Source: DTU024 sp964518875 (GTDB taxonomy: Bacteria > Bacillota > Clostridia > Christensenellales > Aristaeellaceae). Taken from it: a DNA stretch of 26,725 nucleotides. The stretch is from the NCBI GenBank assembly GCA_964518875.1, contig CAZFHI010000026.1, forward strand, positions 1-26,725, read 5' to 3'. The first letter of the stretch is position 1. Each line of letters opens with the position of its first letter. This document shows, piece by piece, positions 23,297 to 26,725 of this stretch. Under the pieces are notes generated by a model, which had not been told where the DNA came from, searched no databases, and saw nothing but the letters and a program-made list of their open reading frames with translations. Both the position numbers and the translations under genes were made by a program.

Positions 23297-23851
23297 CTAT
23301 TTCTTTTTAAAATACAAGTATACATTTTGGTACGCATAGTACACTAATGCCGCTAAGGTAAGGCAGACGCCTGCCCAAAGCAATATGATGTGCAATGGGA
23401 AATTTATACTGTTAAAGTATTCATAAAAAAAGCACAATACAAGCGCTGAAAAAACAGTAAGCTGTGCCGCCTTGCCTATAGACTTGCTGTAAACAACCTG
23501 CTTTTGCTTAAGAAGAAACAGCGCGCCGATAAGCATTAGCAGTTCTTTTACAAGCAGTATAAAAAAAGCTGCCGCAGGTATAATTCCGTTTTGATAAAAG
23601 CCAAGCGCAAGCGCAAGCGTCATAAGCTTATCAGCCAGCGGATCAATAAGCTTGCCAAACCATGTAATCTGGTTGTTTTTTCTTGCAAGGTAACCGTCTA
23701 AAATATCTGTAAAGCCGGCTACGCAAAACACAGCTAAAGCATGCATCATGCGGCCTTCAAATAAAAAATGCCACATAACAGGTATGAGCAGCAAACGTAT
23801 TATTGTGAGAGTATTAGGTACATTTGCTACCTCTTTCCACTTGTCCTTCAT
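23297..23851 (-). CDS. pgsA: CDP-diacylglycerol--glycerol-3-phosphate 3-phosphatidyltransferase
   Basis: Integral membrane enzyme (184 aa) making phosphatidylglycerol phosphate from CDP-diacylglycerol and glycerol 3-phosphate. The CDP-alcohol phosphotransferase signature D(x)2DG(x)2AR(x)8G(x)3D(x)3D is complete at D49, D52-G53, A56-R57, G66, D70 and D74. The N-terminal NVPNTLTIIRL is typical of PgsA. About five to six hydrophobic helices follow. GGGAGG precedes the ATG. It heads the pgsA-guaB operon from its own extended -10 promoter. Confidence 0.93.
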   Translation of the reverse strand: MKDKWKEVANVPNTLTIIRLLLIPVMWHFLFEGRMMHALAVFCVAGFTDILDGYLARKNNQITWFGKLIDPLADKLMTLALALGFYQNGIIPAAAFFILLVKELLMLIGALFLLKQKQVVYSKSIGKAAQLTVFSALVLCFFYEYFNSINFPLHIILLWAGVCLTLAALVYYAYQNVYLYFKKK

Positions 23852-23873
23852 AAATACCTCCCATCTTCAAAGG

Positions 23874-23902
23874 ATTATACCACAAGCACCAAGAATACTA
23901 CA
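23874..23902 (-). promoter_or_regulatory. Promoter of pgsA-guaB (extended -10)
   Basis: On the - strand TGGTATAAT (23874-23882) is an extended -10 element 22 nt before the pgsA start. The best -35 candidate is TTGTAG, 18 bp farther upstream, which is weak, as is common for extended -10 promoters. It lies immediately downstream of the clpB terminator. Confidence 0.65.
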
Positions 23903-23904
23903 AC

Positions 23905-23935
23905 AAAAACCCCGGGGAATTTCCTCGGGGTAAAA
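23905..23935 (-). terminator. Rho-independent terminator of clpB
   Basis: On the - strand ACCCCG and CGGGGT close a stem, extended by GG/CC after one A-C mismatch, around an AAATT loop. It is followed by TTTTTG, and begins about 10 nt after the clpB stop. It separates clpB from pgsA-guaB. Confidence 0.85.
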
Positions 23936-23943
23936 ACATAAAT

Positions 23944-26553
23944 TTAGTTTTTTTGTATTTGAACTGTAAACCCGGCGTTTGAATCTGCGTCTATAAACAG
24001 AGTATCGCCCGGCGAAATGTTACCCTCTATTATTTTTTTAGCTATAATAGTTTCGATTTCGCTCTGTATAAGCCGTTTCATAGGTCTTGCGCCAAAGCTT
24101 ACATTATATCCCTGTTCCATAAGTCTGTTTATAGCATTTTCAGAAACGGAAATATTTAGTTCCTTATCCTTAACGCGAACCCTTAATTTTTCAAGCAGCA
24201 GGTTTATAATCTGACGCACATTATCTTTAGACAGAGGCGTAAAGAAAACTATATCATCTATACGATTTAAAAATTCCGGACGGAAAGTTAAGCGCAGCTG
24301 TCTTTGCACGCCTTCTCTGGCATTTTGAGAAATAGTTCCGTCTGATTGAATGCCGTCCAAAATATCAGATGAACCTATGTTGCTTGTCATAATAAGTATG
24401 GTATTGGTAAAATCAACGGTGCGCCCCTGACTGTCTGTAATTCGCCCGTCGTCAAGCACCTGCAGAAGAACATTAAATACATCAGGATGAGCCTTTTCTA
24501 TCTCGTCAAAAAGCACTACGGAATAAGGCTTTCTTCTCACCGCTTCTGTAAGCTGTCCGCCCTCCTCATAGCCTACATATCCCGGTGGAGCGCCTATCAG
24601 GCGACTTACAGAGAACTTCTCCATGTATTCGCTCATATCTATTCGAACCATCATGCGTTCGTCGTCGAACAAACTTTCAGCAAGCGTCTTTGCAAGCTCT
24701 GTTTTTCCAACGCCTGTTGGTCCTAAGAACAGAAAGCTTCCTATTGGTCTGTGTTCATCCGCTAAGCCGGCTCTTGAACGCAGTATGGCGTCAGACACTA
24801 ACTTAACCGCTTCATCCTGGCCTATTACACGCTTGTGAAGATGTTGCGGAAGATCCAAAAGCTTCTCTCTTTCGCTTTCAACAAGCTTTACTACCGGTAT
24901 GCCTGTCCACCTTGCAACTATGCCTGCAATTTCTTCTTCTGTTACCTTGTTGCGCAGGTATTTGGCTTTTTCACGTGAAGCGGGGTCTTCTTCAAGCTTT
25001 TCAAGCTCCTGCTTAAGCTTTGGCAATTCGCCATACTTAAGCTCTGCAGCTTTGTTAAGGTCATAGTTCCTTTCGGCGGAAGTAATTTCCGCGTTTACCT
25101 TTTCTATGTCTTCGCGAAGCTTTTGCACTTTGCCTATGTCCTGCTTTTCGTTTTCCCATTTGGCGTGCATCTGCTTGTATTCGCTTTTAAGGTTATTTAA
25201 TTCTTCCTGAAGCTCATTAAGCCTTGCCTTTGAAAGGTTGTCTTCTTCTTTTTTTAAGGCCGCTTCTTCTATTTCAAGCTGCATAATTTTACGGCGCACG
25301 CTGTCAAGCTCTGTCGGCATAGAATCCATCTCTGTGCGTACAAGAGCGCAGGCTTCATCTACCAGGTCTATTGCCTTGTCAGGCAGAAAACGGTCTGTTA
25401 TATATCTGTTTGAAAGCGTAGCGGCGGCAATTAAAGCGTTATCCTGTATTTTAACGCCGTGAAACACTTCATAGCGCTCGCGTATTCCTCTCAGTATTGA
25501 AATTGTGTCTTCAACTGAAGGCTCGTCAACCATAACGGGCTGGAAGCGCCTTTCAAGAGCGGCGTCTTTTTCTATATACTGGCGGTACTCGTTTAGTGTT
25601 GTAGCGCCTATACAGTGCAGCTCGCCTCTTGCAAGCATTGGCTTCAGCAGATTGCCTGCGTCCATGCTGCCTTCTGTTTTGCCGGCGCCAACTATGGTGT
25701 GAAGCTCATCTATGAACATAAGTATCTGCCCGTTGCTGTTTTTAACTTCTGCCAAAACGGCTTTAAGGCGTTCCTCAAATTCGCCGCGGAATTTAGCTCC
25801 GGCGATTAATGCTCCCATATCCAGGGAGTAAATTGTTTTATTTTTAAGGGCTTCCGGCACGTCTCCTCTTACGATACGCTGTGCCAGGCCTTCCGCTATT
25901 GCGGTTTTGCCAACACCCGGCTCGCCTATTAAAACAGGGTTATTTTTTGTTTTTCTGCTCAATATGCGTATAATATCGCGTATTTCATCGTCTCTTCCTA
26001 TTACAGGATCAAGCTTCTGTTCTTTTGCGAGCTTGGTTAAATCTGTACCGTATTTAGCGAGCGAATCATAAGTCCCCTCGGGATTATCGCTTGTAACTCT
26101 TGTCTGTCCGCGCACAGAAGAAAGAGCGGATAAAAATGCATTCTTTGTTATATTAAAGCGGTTAAACAGAGCTTTTATATTATTGTCCGCATTTTCAATA
26201 AGCGAAAGAAAGATATGCTCGACTGAAACATATTCGTCTTTCATTTGGACTGCGGTATTCTGAGCTTCTCTTAAAACCTTGTCTAAATTTTGAGAAACAT
26301 ATACCTTACCTTGCTCCTGCCCGCCTACACGCACCTTGGGGAGCTTTTGAATTTCCTGCAAAGTATTTTCACGCAAATTATCAGCGCTTTTACCCATTTT
26401 TTTAAGCAGCTGGGGGATAAGCTCCTCATTGTTTGCTAGCAAAGCGTATAATATATGGCAGCTTTCAAGAGTTTGATTGCCATATTCTGAGGCTGAGTTT
26501 TGAGCTGTTTGCAATGCCTCTAAACTTTTTTGTGTATATTGTAAATTACTCAT
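23944..26553 (-). CDS. clpB: ATP-dependent disaggregase ClpB
   Basis: A hexameric AAA+ chaperone (869 aa) that threads aggregated proteins apart with the DnaK system after heat stress. In order: Clp N-domain repeats (about 1-145), first ATPase domain with Walker A GEPGVGKT (210-217) and Walker B ILMFIDE (277-283), the coiled-coil middle domain (about 410-530) that marks ClpB rather than ClpA or ClpC, second ATPase domain with GPTGVGKT (611-618) and VVLFDE (679-684), and the C-terminal D2-small domain. No ClpP-binding IGF/L loop was identified in the second domain. GGAGG is seven nt before the ATG. It is monocistronic, between its own CtsR-controlled promoter and terminator. Confidence 0.97.
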   Translation of the reverse strand: MSNLQYTQKSLEALQTAQNSASEYGNQTLESCHILYALLANNEELIPQLLKKMGKSADNLRENTLQEIQKLPKVRVGGQEQGKVYVSQNLDKVLREAQNTAVQMKDEYVSVEHIFLSLIENADNNIKALFNRFNITKNAFLSALSSVRGQTRVTSDNPEGTYDSLAKYGTDLTKLAKEQKLDPVIGRDDEIRDIIRILSRKTKNNPVLIGEPGVGKTAIAEGLAQRIVRGDVPEALKNKTIYSLDMGALIAGAKFRGEFEERLKAVLAEVKNSNGQILMFIDELHTIVGAGKTEGSMDAGNLLKPMLARGELHCIGATTLNEYRQYIEKDAALERRFQPVMVDEPSVEDTISILRGIRERYEVFHGVKIQDNALIAAATLSNRYITDRFLPDKAIDLVDEACALVRTEMDSMPTELDSVRRKIMQLEIEEAALKKEEDNLSKARLNELQEELNNLKSEYKQMHAKWENEKQDIGKVQKLREDIEKVNAEITSAERNYDLNKAAELKYGELPKLKQELEKLEEDPASREKAKYLRNKVTEEEIAGIVARWTGIPVVKLVESEREKLLDLPQHLHKRVIGQDEAVKLVSDAILRSRAGLADEHRPIGSFLFLGPTGVGKTELAKTLAESLFDDERMMVRIDMSEYMEKFSVSRLIGAPPGYVGYEEGGQLTEAVRRKPYSVVLFDEIEKAHPDVFNVLLQVLDDGRITDSQGRTVDFTNTILIMTSNIGSSDILDGIQSDGTISQNAREGVQRQLRLTFRPEFLNRIDDIVFFTPLSKDNVRQIINLLLEKLRVRVKDKELNISVSENAINRLMEQGYNVSFGARPMKRLIQSEIETIIAKKIIEGNISPGDTLFIDADSNAGFTVQIQKN

Positions 26554-26577
26554 TATTCCTCCTTTTAAAGACCAGGC

Positions 26578-26594
26578 CCTGACCTTCTCTGACC
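26578..26594 (-). promoter_or_regulatory. CtsR operator at clpB
   Basis: On the - strand GGTCAGA-GAA-GGTCAGG is a heptad direct repeat with a 3-bp spacer, closely matching the CtsR consensus (A/GGTCAAA NNN A/GGTCAAA). It starts about 9 bp downstream of the -10 box, covering the transcription start, so bound CtsR would block clpB at normal temperature. No CIRCE (HrcA) element was seen. Confidence 0.88.
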
Positions 26595-26603
26595 TTCAAT
26601 ACA

Positions 26604-26631
26604 ATTATACCATACGTACAATATATGTCAA
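26604..26631 (-). promoter_or_regulatory. sigma-A promoter of clpB
   Basis: On the - strand TTGACA (26626-26631) and TATAAT (26604-26609) are separated by 16 bp, and the -10 is extended (TGGTATAAT). This is a strong vegetative promoter, consistent with heat control by a repressor rather than by an alternative sigma factor. Confidence 0.85.
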
Positions 26632-26653
26632 TAGAAAAAATTAAAATATTTAC

Positions 26654-26673
26654 AAAGTTCAGCGAACTTTTTT
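26654..26673 (+). other. Small hairpin upstream of the clpB promoter
   Basis: AAAGTTC (26654-26660) and GAACTTT (26664-26670) form a 7-bp stem with an AGC loop, followed on the + strand by T residues. It resembles a minimal terminator, but no + strand gene leads into it within the window. It may end a gene to the right only if transcription comes from the - strand, where the U-tract is poor. Its meaning is unclear. Confidence 0.3.
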
Positions 26674-26725
26674 ATGTACATTTGTCAATGATGTGAGACC
26701 GAGTTAAAGATAAAACGACGGTCTG

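Noticed and set aside
1..26725. CRISPR arrays, tRNA, rRNA, insertion sequences or prophage genes
   Set aside because: No regularly spaced repeats, cloverleaf sequences, transposase or phage proteins were seen on either strand.

Overview
The window reads as chromosomal DNA from a low-to-moderate GC member of the Bacillota, most likely a clostridial lineage. The main support is a CtsR-type heptad repeat at the clpB promoter (CtsR is a Bacillota regulator), strong AGGAGG ribosome binding sites nearly everywhere, a MalF of the Firmicutes type, and dense operons with 4-bp stop/start overlaps. I see no phage, insertion sequence, CRISPR array, tRNA or rRNA. The exact genus cannot be read from the sequence.

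Region 1 (1-7561) is a maltodextrin/starch utilisation operon on the + strand: a consensus sigma-A promoter with a LacI-type palindrome just downstream, then malE, malF, malG, a secreted GH13 amylase and malQ. The amylase would cut starch outside the cell, MalEFG would import the oligosaccharides, and MalQ would rearrange them in the cytoplasm. No transport ATPase (MalK/MsmX) is encoded here. Three features are unusual: MalG carries an extra four-helix N-terminal module, a 12-bp hairpin separates malE from malF, and another 12-bp hairpin lies inside the start of the amylase gene.

Region 2 (7562-10900, - strand) is nucleoside salvage: deoB and a purine nucleoside phosphorylase gene are directly adjacent, and an exported protein of the NUP (purine nucleoside permease) family is transcribed from its own promoter just upstream. 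Its leader carries three consecutive dyad elements, two of them sharing the same GCTTT-N5-AAAGC form.

Region 3 (10900-20792, + strand) runs through a CNNM/CBS membrane protein, a thioredoxin-reductase-like flavoprotein with an altered NADPH site, a DUF3298-type lipoprotein, the threonine degradation pair tdh-kbl, a serine hydrolase, acpS, the bifunctional NAD(P)HX repair enzyme and a large secreted protein of unknown function. Two intergenic regions here contain repeats or dyads that the genes do not explain.

Region 4 (20793-26725) has a MerR-family regulator with a 19-bp-spacer promoter on the + strand. It converges on guaB, pgsA and clpB on the - strand. ClpB is under an apparent CtsR operator. 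The two ends of the window carry diverged inverted copies of a roughly 50-bp sequence.

No wholly new system is evident. The best leads are the exported NUP protein with its patterned leader, the MalG fusion, the atypical thioredoxin reductase, and the unknown secreted protein behind a tandem-repeat promoter region.
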